Source: Anaerolineales bacterium
Lineage (GTDB): Bacteria; Chloroflexota; Anaerolineae; Anaerolineales; E44-bin32
Length of the DNA: 64,000 bases
Direction of reading: 5' to 3'
Assembly: GCA_037382465.1 (NCBI GenBank)
Contig: JARRPX010000017.1
Coordinates: 1 to 64,000, forward strand
A model generated the notes under the pieces. That model made no database searches. It was not told the DNA's origin and saw only the letters and a program-made list of their open reading frames with translations. Positions 26,775 through 34,501 of the stretch are shown here, piece after piece. Positions within the stretch are counted from its first letter, which is position 1. Each line of letters opens with the position of its first letter. Made by a program: the position numbers and the translations under genes.

Positions 26775-27191
26775 ATGAGCGAGAACGGGAACGATATGCA
26801 GATCGTCGCCTTTTGCTGCCATCATTGCGCCTACGCCGCAGCAGATCTGGCCGGCGTCCTGCGCATCCAGTATCCGGCGCAGGCCAAGATCGTCGAGATC
26901 CCCTGCTCCGGGCGTTTGGACGCGCTCGAGGTGCTGCATACATTCGAACGCGGCGCCGACGGCGTGATGGTCGCCGGTTGACTGCCCGGCGACTGCCATT
27001 ACCTGGAAGGTAATGCCAACGCCAAAATTTTGGAGTCGATCGGTTTGGAATCCGAGCGAGTGGAAATGTTCAATCTCTCATCGGCGATGGCCCAACAATT
27101 CGCCGAAACGGCGAAAACCATGGCGCAGCAGATTCAAAATTTGGGCCCGAATCCACTGCGGCTCGCCGCTGAGGAAAATAACAAAGTATAG
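26775..27191 (+). CDS. mvhD: MvhD-family subunit, selenocysteine form (UGA at 26979-26981), copy 2
   Basis: As in copy 1, homology runs through an in-frame TGA (26979-26981) to a TAG at 27189-27191, giving 138 residues with Sec69 in GVMVAG-Sec-LPGDCHY. Family Cys are in CCHHCAY and PCSGR. After LEGN this copy reads ANAKILESIGLESERVEM, eight residues shorter than copy 1 and than the Cys paralog, an in-frame loss of 24 bases in a helix after the Sec motif. The gene lies eight bases after the HdrA fusion and 54 bases before metV, so it is the candidate link between the fusion and the MetVF reductase. Read as a stop, the UGA would leave a useless fragment lacking the second half of the cluster motif. 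Confidence 0.9.
26979..27015 (+). promoter_or_regulatory. Bacterial SECIS-like element in mvhD copy 2
   Basis: ATTACC (26998-27003) pairs with GGTAAT (27009-27014), closed by an extra C26997-G27015 pair, beginning 15 bases after the UGA. The UGA-to-stem bases equal those of copy 1 except for two synonymous third-position changes. Confidence 0.75.
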
Positions 27192-27245
27192 GGAAACAGG
27201 ATCCGGAAGCGTGCGTAAACGCTCCGGCATCAGGGAGAGTGAAGT

Positions 27246-27932
27246 ATGATCATCGCGGAACAAAAACCATTGGAGGAGATCAAGGCCTTGATCGCCGACG
27301 CCAAAGACGTGCTGGTCGTCGGCTGCGGCACCTGTGTGACGGTGTGCTTTGCCGGCGGCGAGAAGGAAGCCGGCATCCTGGCCAGCAGCCTGCGCATGTC
27401 GACCAAACTCGACGGTGGGCCCAAGGCCGTGGAGCACGTCACCGTGCAGCGCCAGTGCGAATGGGAGTACATCGACCCCATTGGCGAACGCGTCGATCAG
27501 GTGGACGTGGTGGTTTCGATTGGATGCGGCATCGGCGTGCAGGCACTCGCCGAACGCTTCCCCAAAGCCGTCGTCGTCCCCGGATTGAACACTTCGTTTC
27601 TGGGGCTGCCCACCGAACAGGGCGTGTGGGAGGAACGCTGCGCCGCCTGCGGCGAATGCATCCTCGGTCTGACGGGCGGTATCTGCCCCATCGCCCGCTG
27701 CGCCAAACAACTGCTCAACGGACCCTGCGGAGGCTCGCAGAACGGCGTCTGCGAGATCAACCCGGATACGCCCTGCGCCTGGCAGTTGATCTACGACAAA
27801 CTAAAGGATCAGGATCGCCTGCACCTGCTGACAGAAGTACAGGGTCCCAAGAACTGGTCCACCAGCCGCGACGGCGGTCCGCGCAGAATTACCCGCCAGG
27901 ATCTGCGTCTCGCAGCCGAAGAGTCTGAGTAG
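27246..27932 (+). CDS. metV: MetV, methylenetetrahydrofolate reductase partner subunit
   Basis: A 228-residue protein of the MetV (methylene-THF reductase C-terminal-like) family, which pairs with MetF in acetogens. Conserved cysteines are visible in GCGTCVTVC near residues 28-36, QCEWE, CAACGECIL and GPCGGSQNGVCE, positions that bind zinc and Fe-S in characterised complexes. The start has GGGAGAG upstream. It sits between the second Sec-MvhD and metF in the same orientation. In Moorella, metVF is encoded with hdrCBA and mvhD, which supports the same functional grouping here. Confidence 0.92.
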   Translation: MIIAEQKPLEEIKALIADAKDVLVVGCGTCVTVCFAGGEKEAGILASSLRMSTKLDGGPKAVEHVTVQRQCEWEYIDPIGERVDQVDVVVSIGCGIGVQALAERFPKAVVVPGLNTSFLGLPTEQGVWEERCAACGECILGLTGGICPIARCAKQLLNGPCGGSQNGVCEINPDTPCAWQLIYDKLKDQDRLHLLTEVQGPKNWSTSRDGGPRRITRQDLRLAAEESE

Positions 27933-27950
27933 GCGAGAAGGAGTGAAGCC

Positions 27951-28940
27951 ATGACAAAAACATCGAGCAACGGTTACAAATCCGGCTCTCGCCTGGAACG
28001 CCTGCTGCGCGCCGGTGAATTCGTCGTCACCGGCGAGTTGGGCCCTCCGCAGGGCGCCGACGGCGGCGTCATCCGCGAGAAAGCCGCCCTGTTGAAGGGC
28101 GTGGTCGATGCCACCAACATCACCGACAACCAAACCGCCATCGTACGCATGTCATCGATCGGCGCCGGCACCATCGTGGTCCAGGAAGGCCTGGAACCGA
28201 TCATCCAGATGACCTGCCGCGACCGCAATCGCCTGGCGATCCAATCCGACCTGCTGGGCGCCTACGCCCTGGGAATGCGCAACGTGCTCTGCCTGACCGG
28301 CGATCACCAATCCTTCGGCAATCACCCCACGGCCAAGAACGTCCACGATCTGGATTCCGTGCAGCTGATCCAGATGGTGGTGAAGATGCGCGACGAGGGC
28401 AAATTCGAATGCGGCGACGAGATGAAAACTATCGAGCCGCGCTTCTTCGTCGGAGCGGCGGCCAATCCCTTCGGCGACCCCTTCGAATACCGCCCCTACC
28501 GCCTGGCGAAGAAAGTCGCCGCCGGTGTGGATTTCATCCAGACGCAGTTGATCTACAACATCGAGCGCTTCGCCGAATACATGCAGAAAGTGCGCGAACT
28601 TGGCTTGCACGAGAAGGCGTACATCCTGGCCGGCCTGGGTCCGCTGAAATCCCCCGGCATGGCGCGCTACATGCGCGATCAGGTCCCGGGCCTGGACGTA
28701 CCCGACATCTACGTCGACCGCATGACCGAAGCTGCGAAGGGCATCGACAAAGCGGACAAGAAAGCCCGCACCCAGGCCTGGCGCGAGGAGGGCATGAAGA
28801 TCACCATCGAGCAGATCCAGCAGATGCGCGAGATCGAAGGCGTTGCCGGCGTGCACGTGATGGCCATCGAATGGGAAGAAGCGGTCAAGCCGATCGTCGA
28901 GGGCGCAGGCCTGCTGCCGCGTCCGGAACCGGCGAAGTAG
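27951..28940 (+). CDS. metF: 5,10-methylenetetrahydrofolate reductase
   Basis: A 329-residue TIM-barrel flavoprotein that reduces methylene-THF to methyl-THF, the last step of the methyl branch of the Wood-Ljungdahl pathway. Family motifs include GELGPPQGAD near the N-terminus, ATNITDNQTA, NVLCLTGDHQ, the barrel segment GVDFIQTQLIYN and a C-terminal GVHVMAIEWE. AAGGAG precedes the ATG. It lies 18 bases after metV and 10 before the HdrC-HdrB fusion. NADH may not be the direct donor in such MetFV-Hdr sets; the neighbouring Hdr/MvhD genes suggest an enzyme complex. Confidence 0.95.
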   Translation: MTKTSSNGYKSGSRLERLLRAGEFVVTGELGPPQGADGGVIREKAALLKGVVDATNITDNQTAIVRMSSIGAGTIVVQEGLEPIIQMTCRDRNRLAIQSDLLGAYALGMRNVLCLTGDHQSFGNHPTAKNVHDLDSVQLIQMVVKMRDEGKFECGDEMKTIEPRFFVGAAANPFGDPFEYRPYRLAKKVAAGVDFIQTQLIYNIERFAEYMQKVRELGLHEKAYILAGLGPLKSPGMARYMRDQVPGLDVPDIYVDRMTEAAKGIDKADKKARTQAWREEGMKITIEQIQQMREIEGVAGVHVMAIEWEEAVKPIVEGAGLLPRPEPAK

Positions 28941-28950
28941 GGAGATGCCT

Positions 28951-30345
28951 ATGGAAACCAAACTCAGCACCGATCTGGCCGACCGTATCCGCGAAGCCAC
29001 AGGCGAGAACGTGTTTCTCTGCTATCACTGCGTGAAATGCACCTCTGGCTGTCCCCTGATGGAACACTTCGACATGGGCCCCAATCAGGTCATGCGCGCC
29101 GCGCAGTTGGGTATGGAAGACCTGATCTTCGAGAGTAAATCGCCCTGGCTGTGCGCCTCCTGCCAGACCTGCACCACGCGCTGCCCGCAGGGCATCGATA
29201 TCGCCCGCGTGATGGACTTCATCGTCGGCGAGGCGATGGCCAAAGGCATCAAACCCAAGGTGCCCGAAGTCGCCCTGTTCAACAAGGTATTTCTGCGCGA
29301 CGTCGACCTGCTGGGCCGTTCTTACGAACTGGGCCTGATGGTAGAAATGAACATGCGCACCAAGCAGCCTTTCAAGGACGTCGACCTGGGGCTGGATATG
29401 ATCAAACACGGTAAGATCGCCTTCCTGCCCTCGGTGATCCGTAAACGCAAACCCAAGACGAAAGAATCCCCGCCGGAACGGGAGGCCAACGAGGTCGGGT
29501 ATTACCCCGGCTGCTCTTTACATTCCCTGGCCAGGGAATTCAACCTTTCCGCCCTGGCGACACTGGAAGCACTCGATCGAGTGCCCGTAGAACCGAAGAA
29601 TTGGATTTGCTGCGGATCTTCGCCCGCCCACCGTGTGGACCACGAACTTTCGGTGCAGCTGCCGCTCGAAAGCCTGGCGCTGTACGAGATGGAAGGCGTA
29701 AACGAAGTCACCCTGCCCTGCGCCATGTGCTTCAACCGCTTCAAGGCCGCGGCGCGCGAAATGCGCCTCGATCCTGAATTGAAAAAAGAGGTCGATCGAG
29801 AACTGGGTTACGAGTATCAAGACAGTCTGGCGATCTCGTCACTTTTGGATTACGTCGTCGAGAATGTCGGTCTGGAGGCCGTCGCCGAGCGTGTCGAAAA
29901 GCCGCTGGAGGGGCTGAAGATCGCCTGCTACTACGGCTGCCTGCTCACGCGCCCTCCAGAAATCACCGGCTCGAAGGAACCCGAATACCCCATGGCCATG
30001 GACCGTTTGATGAAGGTCCTGGGTGCAGAACCCATCGACTGGGACCGCAAGGTGTCATGCTGCGGCGCTTCACTTTCCCTGACCGCCACTGAGATCGTGC
30101 TCGAGATGAGCGCCGAGATTCTGGAGAACGCCCGCGCCCGCGGCGCCGATCTGCTGGCCGTGGCCTGCCCGATGTGCCACGCCAACATCGACGGGCGGCA
30201 GGCGCAGATGGATATCACGCAACCCACGCCGGCGCTGTACTTCACGCAGCTCATGGCGCTGGCTTTCGGCATGCCTGAAGAAGCCGCGCTGAAGTTCAAC
30301 ATGGTAGACCCACGGCCGCTGTTGAAAGAGCGAGGTTTGCTATAG
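28951..30345 (+). CDS. HdrC-HdrB fusion (HdrD-like) reductase subunit
   Basis: A 464-residue fusion. The HdrC-like N-terminus carries two [4Fe-4S] motifs, C24/C27/C30/C34 and C68/C71/C74/C78. The HdrB-like part has two CCG domains: one from YYPGCSLHS through WICCGSSPAH to PCAMC, the other from CYYGCLL through VSCCGASLS to CPMC, which in HdrB bind the noncubane [4Fe-4S] clusters that cleave disulfides. The fused order equals HdrD of Methanosarcina. I start at ATG 28951 because GGGAG lies six bases upstream; ATG 28945 would fall on the site itself. In this operon it probably contacts MetVF or HdrA rather than a CoM-S-S-CoB disulfide. Confidence 0.9.
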   Translation: METKLSTDLADRIREATGENVFLCYHCVKCTSGCPLMEHFDMGPNQVMRAAQLGMEDLIFESKSPWLCASCQTCTTRCPQGIDIARVMDFIVGEAMAKGIKPKVPEVALFNKVFLRDVDLLGRSYELGLMVEMNMRTKQPFKDVDLGLDMIKHGKIAFLPSVIRKRKPKTKESPPEREANEVGYYPGCSLHSLAREFNLSALATLEALDRVPVEPKNWICCGSSPAHRVDHELSVQLPLESLALYEMEGVNEVTLPCAMCFNRFKAAAREMRLDPELKKEVDRELGYEYQDSLAISSLLDYVVENVGLEAVAERVEKPLEGLKIACYYGCLLTRPPEITGSKEPEYPMAMDRLMKVLGAEPIDWDRKVSCCGASLSLTATEIVLEMSAEILENARARGADLLAVACPMCHANIDGRQAQMDITQPTPALYFTQLMALAFGMPEEAALKFNMVDPRPLLKERGLL

Positions 30346-30392
30346 ACTACCTGCGCACGACGCAACGCTCCATACGCAGAGCCCACACCAGG

Positions 30393-31007
30393 ATGGTCCT
30401 GGCGGCCAGGGAGCGCAAGACGAACGTATCCTCCCGGCTGCGTGAATTGAAGCTGCCGCGGCGAAGCCGTGAGCGGCCGCCGATTGGCGAGAGCTTGTGG
30501 CAGTTGGTCGACCGCTGGCAGTTGAGCAACTTCATTCAGCGTATTTCATCACTCCAATCCGAAACCGGCGAACGCGGGCCGCTGCCGTTCATCATCCTGG
30601 CCGAGACCGGCCAGGACGTACGAACGTGTTCCAACTGCCGCAACTGCGAAAGTTGGATGGCCCCCGGCATGGATCTCACCTTCGGGGAAATCCTGCGCGC
30701 CGCTGCGCGTGACGATCCGCTGGCGCTGCAGAATCGTTCCCTGTGGAACTGCGACGACGCCTTCACCGACGGCATCTCCTGCCAGGAAGGTTTCGACATC
30801 ACCGCCGTGATCCGCACGCTGCGGCGTGAAGCGAAGCTGCGCGGCTACCACAAGCATTTTTACCGCCTGCGCGCCCTGCGCTCGCGCATCCGCGATATCC
30901 CCAACTGGCGGCCAACGACGCCATCCTGGAGCGTCCCCAGCTTCGACCGGGAGCGGATAGAATCTTTACGAGAGAAGCTGGAGAATTTAGGCCGCTTCAA
31001 ATCATAG
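30393..31007 (+). CDS. Degenerate HdrC-like protein
   Basis: A 204-residue protein whose middle resembles HdrC but with lost ligands. The first motif keeps C79, C82 and C85 but has Met at the fourth place (89). The second keeps C120 and C130, exactly the first and fourth positions of C-x2-C-x2-C-x3-C, while the two middle Cys are replaced (Ala123, Asp126). The stretch after it (QEGFDITAVIRTLRRE) still follows the HdrC pattern PxGVDI. The ends are very Arg-rich. The start is uncertain, since the frame is open upstream into hdrB and the ATG has a poor site. It may be a structural or regulatory relative that cannot hold two cubane clusters. Confidence 0.7.
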   Translation: MVLAARERKTNVSSRLRELKLPRRSRERPPIGESLWQLVDRWQLSNFIQRISSLQSETGERGPLPFIILAETGQDVRTCSNCRNCESWMAPGMDLTFGEILRAAARDDPLALQNRSLWNCDDAFTDGISCQEGFDITAVIRTLRREAKLRGYHKHFYRLRALRSRIRDIPNWRPTTPSWSVPSFDRERIESLREKLENLGRFKS

Positions 31008-31026
31008 ATCGATCCGAGGAAACGCA

Positions 31027-31806
31027 ATGAAAATCGCCATCACCGGAAAAGGCGGTGTGGGCAAGACCACACTCACTTCACTGCTGGCCTACGCTTACGC
31101 CGAAAAAGGCTTCCAGGTCCTGGCCATCGACGCCGACCCGGCGCCCTGCCTGGCCGACGCGCTGGCCTTCCCGCAGGAACTGCTGGAGGAATTGACCCCC
31201 ATCGCCCGCATGGACGATCTGATCTACGAACGCACCGGCGCGCAGCCGGGCACAACCGGCGGCTTTTTCAAGATCAATCCTCGCGTGGACGACATCCCCG
31301 ACCGTTTCTCGGCCGTGCATCGCGGCATACGCTTGCTCGAAATGGGCGCCGTCGAGCTGGGCGGTTCGGGCTGCATCTGCCCCGAGAGCGCTATTCTGCG
31401 TGCCTTGACCACTTACATTCTGCTGCAGCGCAACGAAGTCATACTGCTCGACATGTACGCCGGGGTCGAGCACCTCGGCCGCGCCACGGCCTCCGCCGTG
31501 GACGCCATGCTGATCGTGGTCGAGCCCACGAAGCGCAGCATGGGCACCGCGGCGCAGATCAAGTCGCTGGCCGAGGACATCCGGCTGAAGAATCTCTACA
31601 TCGTGGGCAGCAAGGTCCAGGGGGAAGAAGACGAAAAGTTCATCGAGGACAACAGCCCCGGGCTGCCGGTGATCGGGTATTTACCCTACGATCCTCACGT
31701 GCGCCAGGCCGATCGCGAGGGCACGGCGCTCTACGATCTGTCACCCGAATTGGCCAAAGCCACGCAGGCCATCGTGCAGGCGCTGGAAGTAGGCCGTGAG
31801 GATTAG
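31027..31806 (+). CDS. cooC: CooC-type nickel-insertion ATPase
   Basis: A 259-residue MinD/NifH-like ATPase. The deviant Walker A loop is GKGGVGKTT at residues 7-15, with IDADPAP for switch I and LLDMYAGVEHLG for switch II. C116 and C118 form the CxC metal site seen in CooC proteins, which insert nickel into CO dehydrogenase. GAGGAAACGCA precedes the ATG. It ends the operon and is followed by a strong terminator. No CODH/ACS gene is in the window, so the client must be elsewhere; AcsF, a close relative, is an alternative name. Confidence 0.88.
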   Translation: MKIAITGKGGVGKTTLTSLLAYAYAEKGFQVLAIDADPAPCLADALAFPQELLEELTPIARMDDLIYERTGAQPGTTGGFFKINPRVDDIPDRFSAVHRGIRLLEMGAVELGGSGCICPESAILRALTTYILLQRNEVILLDMYAGVEHLGRATASAVDAMLIVVEPTKRSMGTAAQIKSLAEDIRLKNLYIVGSKVQGEEDEKFIEDNSPGLPVIGYLPYDPHVRQADREGTALYDLSPELAKATQAIVQALEVGRED

Positions 31807-31852
31807 AAACACTCTCTGGGACGGAATGGCTAAGTCTCGAGGATCGGGAAAA

Positions 31853-31875
31853 AAGACGCCCGGACCGGGCGTCTT
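31853..31875. terminator. Bidirectional intrinsic terminator
   Basis: AAGACGCCCGG and its exact complement face each other around one A, with an A-run before and a T-run after, so it works on both strands. It separates the Hdr operon (+) from the convergent aldehyde oxidoreductase gene (-), which ends 22 bases further on. Confidence 0.9.
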
Positions 31876-31896
31876 TTCGTCACGTCTCACGAGAGT

Positions 31897-34059
31897 CTAT
31901 TTATGCTGCTCGATCAATTCGACCACGTCCGGGAAATCGATGCCCAGCTGTTTGACGATCTCCAGTGTCGGCACGCCGTCCTTGTCCCAGCCGCGGCGCT
32001 CGTAGACGGCGTCCATCAACTGCTCGTAGCGCGCCTCTCGCTGTGCGCGCAGTTTGGCCATCTTCTCCTCGGTCGATAGCCCCTCGATGCCGATCCCCAA
32101 TTCCTTGAGCTGCCCGTCGTAGCGCTCGGCGCGCGATTCGTACTCCTCCACCGTCACCGGACCCATGGCGCGGTAGGGTGGATAATCGTGCCGGCGCGTG
32201 CCGAAGCCCAGCTTCAAATTGAAGATGCGCTGGAAGTTGTACACACGCTCGGATTGACGCACCAGATCCTCTCCGGTCACCGACGTGCCGGTGAGTCCCT
32301 CGTAGAGCCAGGTGTAGTTCTCGACGTGCTCGGGGACCTTGCCGGGCTCGTCCGTCTCGGCATTGTTCTCCGGCGTGATGTCATTCCAGGGCAGCTTGCA
32401 CAACCCGTGCAGGCTGAACCAGGTGCGCCACATGGGGAAGTAGTGCAGCGCTTCGGCCTTGTCCTCGAAGGTCGGAAACAGTTTGTGAATCTGGTCCATG
32501 AAGATCAACCAGGCCTCGTCGTGCTGCGCGCCTTTCAGCGTCATGGCGTAGCCGCCCTGCTGCGCCAGCGATTCCTTGGTGACGTACTCCGAGAATTCCA
32601 GGCCTTTGTTCTCCATACCGATGTCCTGCAGATAATCGGGATCGGCGCCGAAGTTATCGGCGAAGTACTTTTTCATGTAGCGCACGCCCTGTCCGATGAC
32701 GGCGCCGAAACCCTCGCCGTTGGCCATCTGGTGGATCAGCTCGAGTGCCGCTTCGGCGTCTCCCCATTCCAGGGCCAGGCCGCCGGTGTGTTCCTCGGTG
32801 AGGACGCCTGCGGCGTAACACTCCATGGCAAAAGCGATCGAATCGGCCAGGCTGATCGTGTCGATGCCGTAGGTATCGGCGTAGAAATTCATCTCGATGA
32901 TCGCCAGCGGGTCGAATACCCCGATGTTAGAGCCCAAACCGGCCACGGTCTCGTACTCCGGCCCGTCCACGATCACCACCTCGCCGGCGTACGGTCCCGT
33001 ACGCAGATGGAAATGGTCCACGGCGTGCGCGCAGGACAGCGTGCAGCCCACCCAGCAGCCGTCGAACACGTCCTGGGTGAACGTCGATTTCCACACCGTC
33101 GAATCGATCTTCGGCGACTCGGGATGCGAACCGAAGCGGAAATTGTGCACCGGCAGCAGGTCGAAGTGATCCATGATCTCGACCAGGTAAGGCGTGCCAA
33201 TCTTGCGCATCTGGTTCTGCGCATCGTCGAAGGCGATGATCTCCTTGTTGATGCGCTCCCCAGCCTTATGGAGCAGCGCTATGTCCGCCGGGTTGTTGCT
33301 CGTGCTGTCCAAATCGCTGTAGCGGACGACGATTCCTTTCAGTTTCTTGTCGCGGAAGACGCGTCCCGTCCCGCCTCGCCCGGCCTGCTTCACCCGCATC
33401 TCTTTTCGCTGCGGATCGTACCAACTTACGTTGAGGCAGGCGTAGCGGATGTGACGCGCAGCCTGGCCCGTCGATATAACGGACAGATTCTTCTTATCCC
33501 GATCGTCCTGCGCATACATCCCCGCCAGCTGCTCCCCGAGGAGATGGGTGTTCAGCTCCTCCAGCGGGGCTTCCTCGATGGTCACCCTGCCCGCATCGCC
33601 GTCGATCACGACGATGACATCCTTCTCGGCCTTTCCGCAGATTTCCAAGGCATCGAAGCCGGAGAATTTCAGGTAAGGCCCAAAATGGCCGCCGACGTTG
33701 CTGTCGATCACCGAATGGGTCAGCGGGGAGATGGTGACCACCGTCGATTTCCCCGATCCGGGATAGGTCGTGATGCCGCCGATCGGGCCACCGGCGATGA
33801 CCAGCGCGTTCTCGGGATCGTCCCAGCGCGTGTCCCCATCCACCGCGTTCCACAGCAGCCGGAGGGCGAAACCGCGCCCGCCGGTAAACACGTCCTTCAT
33901 CTGCTGCGTCACGGGTTTTTCGGAAATAGCGTTGGTGGAAAGATCGATCGCCAGCGTGCGGTTGGCGTAGCCGTGCTCTACAGGTCGTTTCTCGTACTCA
34001 TATACAGCCAACCTGCGGTGTGCGGCTTTGATTTTTTCCAATTCCATTACCGTCTCCAT
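31897..34059 (-). CDS. aor: Aldehyde ferredoxin oxidoreductase (tungsten type)
   Basis: A 720-residue enzyme of the AOR family, which oxidises aldehydes to acids (or the reverse) with ferredoxin and a tungsten bis-pterin cofactor. The N-terminal barrel holds GGRGFALRLLW and AGGPIGG; three ligands of the [4Fe-4S] cluster lie in CWVGCTLSC (C-x3-C-x3-C) and the fourth in LHGLCKLPWN. I prefer ATG 34057-34059 because GGAGG sits five bases before it; a GTG at 34065 would lie inside that site. It is convergent with the Hdr operon. In acetogens AOR links ferredoxin to acetate/acetaldehyde conversion, so a metabolic tie is plausible. The 724-residue frame open on the other strand is its shadow. Confidence 0.93.
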   Translation of the reverse strand: METVMELEKIKAAHRRLAVYEYEKRPVEHGYANRTLAIDLSTNAISEKPVTQQMKDVFTGGRGFALRLLWNAVDGDTRWDDPENALVIAGGPIGGITTYPGSGKSTVVTISPLTHSVIDSNVGGHFGPYLKFSGFDALEICGKAEKDVIVVIDGDAGRVTIEEAPLEELNTHLLGEQLAGMYAQDDRDKKNLSVISTGQAARHIRYACLNVSWYDPQRKEMRVKQAGRGGTGRVFRDKKLKGIVVRYSDLDSTSNNPADIALLHKAGERINKEIIAFDDAQNQMRKIGTPYLVEIMDHFDLLPVHNFRFGSHPESPKIDSTVWKSTFTQDVFDGCWVGCTLSCAHAVDHFHLRTGPYAGEVVIVDGPEYETVAGLGSNIGVFDPLAIIEMNFYADTYGIDTISLADSIAFAMECYAAGVLTEEHTGGLALEWGDAEAALELIHQMANGEGFGAVIGQGVRYMKKYFADNFGADPDYLQDIGMENKGLEFSEYVTKESLAQQGGYAMTLKGAQHDEAWLIFMDQIHKLFPTFEDKAEALHYFPMWRTWFSLHGLCKLPWNDITPENNAETDEPGKVPEHVENYTWLYEGLTGTSVTGEDLVRQSERVYNFQRIFNLKLGFGTRRHDYPPYRAMGPVTVEEYESRAERYDGQLKELGIGIEGLSTEEKMAKLRAQREARYEQLMDAVYERRGWDKDGVPTLEIVKQLGIDFPDVVELIEQHK

Positions 34060-34250
34060 TACCACCTCCGGCAGTTTGCAGTGACGATCTTACATTCTAT
34101 TGTACATTGTCTTGCCCACTCAATTCTTCGTGTTTTCGATGTGGCCTTTGTCATTTTACGAGTAATCTCACCACCTTTGGGTGCGAAACGATCCCAGCCA
34201 TTAAGGCAGGCGGATCTGAATCCTCGATCGCCGCGAGGTTTGGCCCGTGC
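34060..34250 (-). promoter_or_regulatory. AOR promoter region
   Basis: On the minus strand TTGAGT (34118-34123) and TAGAAT (34094-34099) are 18 bases apart, a fair sigma70-type promoter, with GGAGG near 34066-34070 as ribosome-binding site. The rest of the 442-base gap to pstS has no gene; its right half belongs to pstS control. Confidence 0.5.
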
Positions 34251-34291
34251 TTGTTACCCTTTTGTTACGGCCCTATCACCTTTCCTGTTAT
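34251..34291 (+). promoter_or_regulatory. Pho-box-like direct-repeat array upstream of pstS
   Basis: Four 7-base units repeat with an exact 11-base period: TTGTTAC (34251), TTGTTAC (34262), CTATCAC (34273) and CCTGTTA (34284). PhoB and PhoP sites are 7-base direct repeats with 4-base spacers, so this fits control by a PhoB-like regulator in phosphate starvation. Spacing is seen; the regulator is inferred from the downstream pst genes. Confidence 0.6.
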
Positions 34292-34318
34292 CCACTCACG
34301 TGAAAATAAGGTGGAATC

Positions 34319-34363
34319 CGGCCGACAAACAGGTCGGCTTTGCTTTCAATTCACCCGGGTGAA
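34319..34363 (+). promoter_or_regulatory. Hairpin and palindrome in the pstS leader
   Basis: GCCGAC-AAACAG-GTCGGC (34321-34338) followed by TTTGCTTT looks terminator-like, and a perfect 14-base palindrome TTCACCCGGGTGAA lies at 34350-34363. Both are in the long leader before pstS and might attenuate or bind a regulator. Confidence 0.35.
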
Positions 34364-34501
34364 CAACCGTTATTGCACGCGGCGAATACCTTATGTTATT
34401 GCTGCAGGCGGCTTGGGAACCCGAATGATCTGCGAAGGCAACGAACCCAACAAATCTGAGTGAGTGCCTTGGACGAGGCACACGAATAGGGAAACGTCAC
34501 A

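Noticed and set aside
32188-34362. A 724-residue open frame on the plus strand
   Set aside because: It is antisense to the AOR gene, which has clear family motifs; long antisense frames are common in GC-rich genes.
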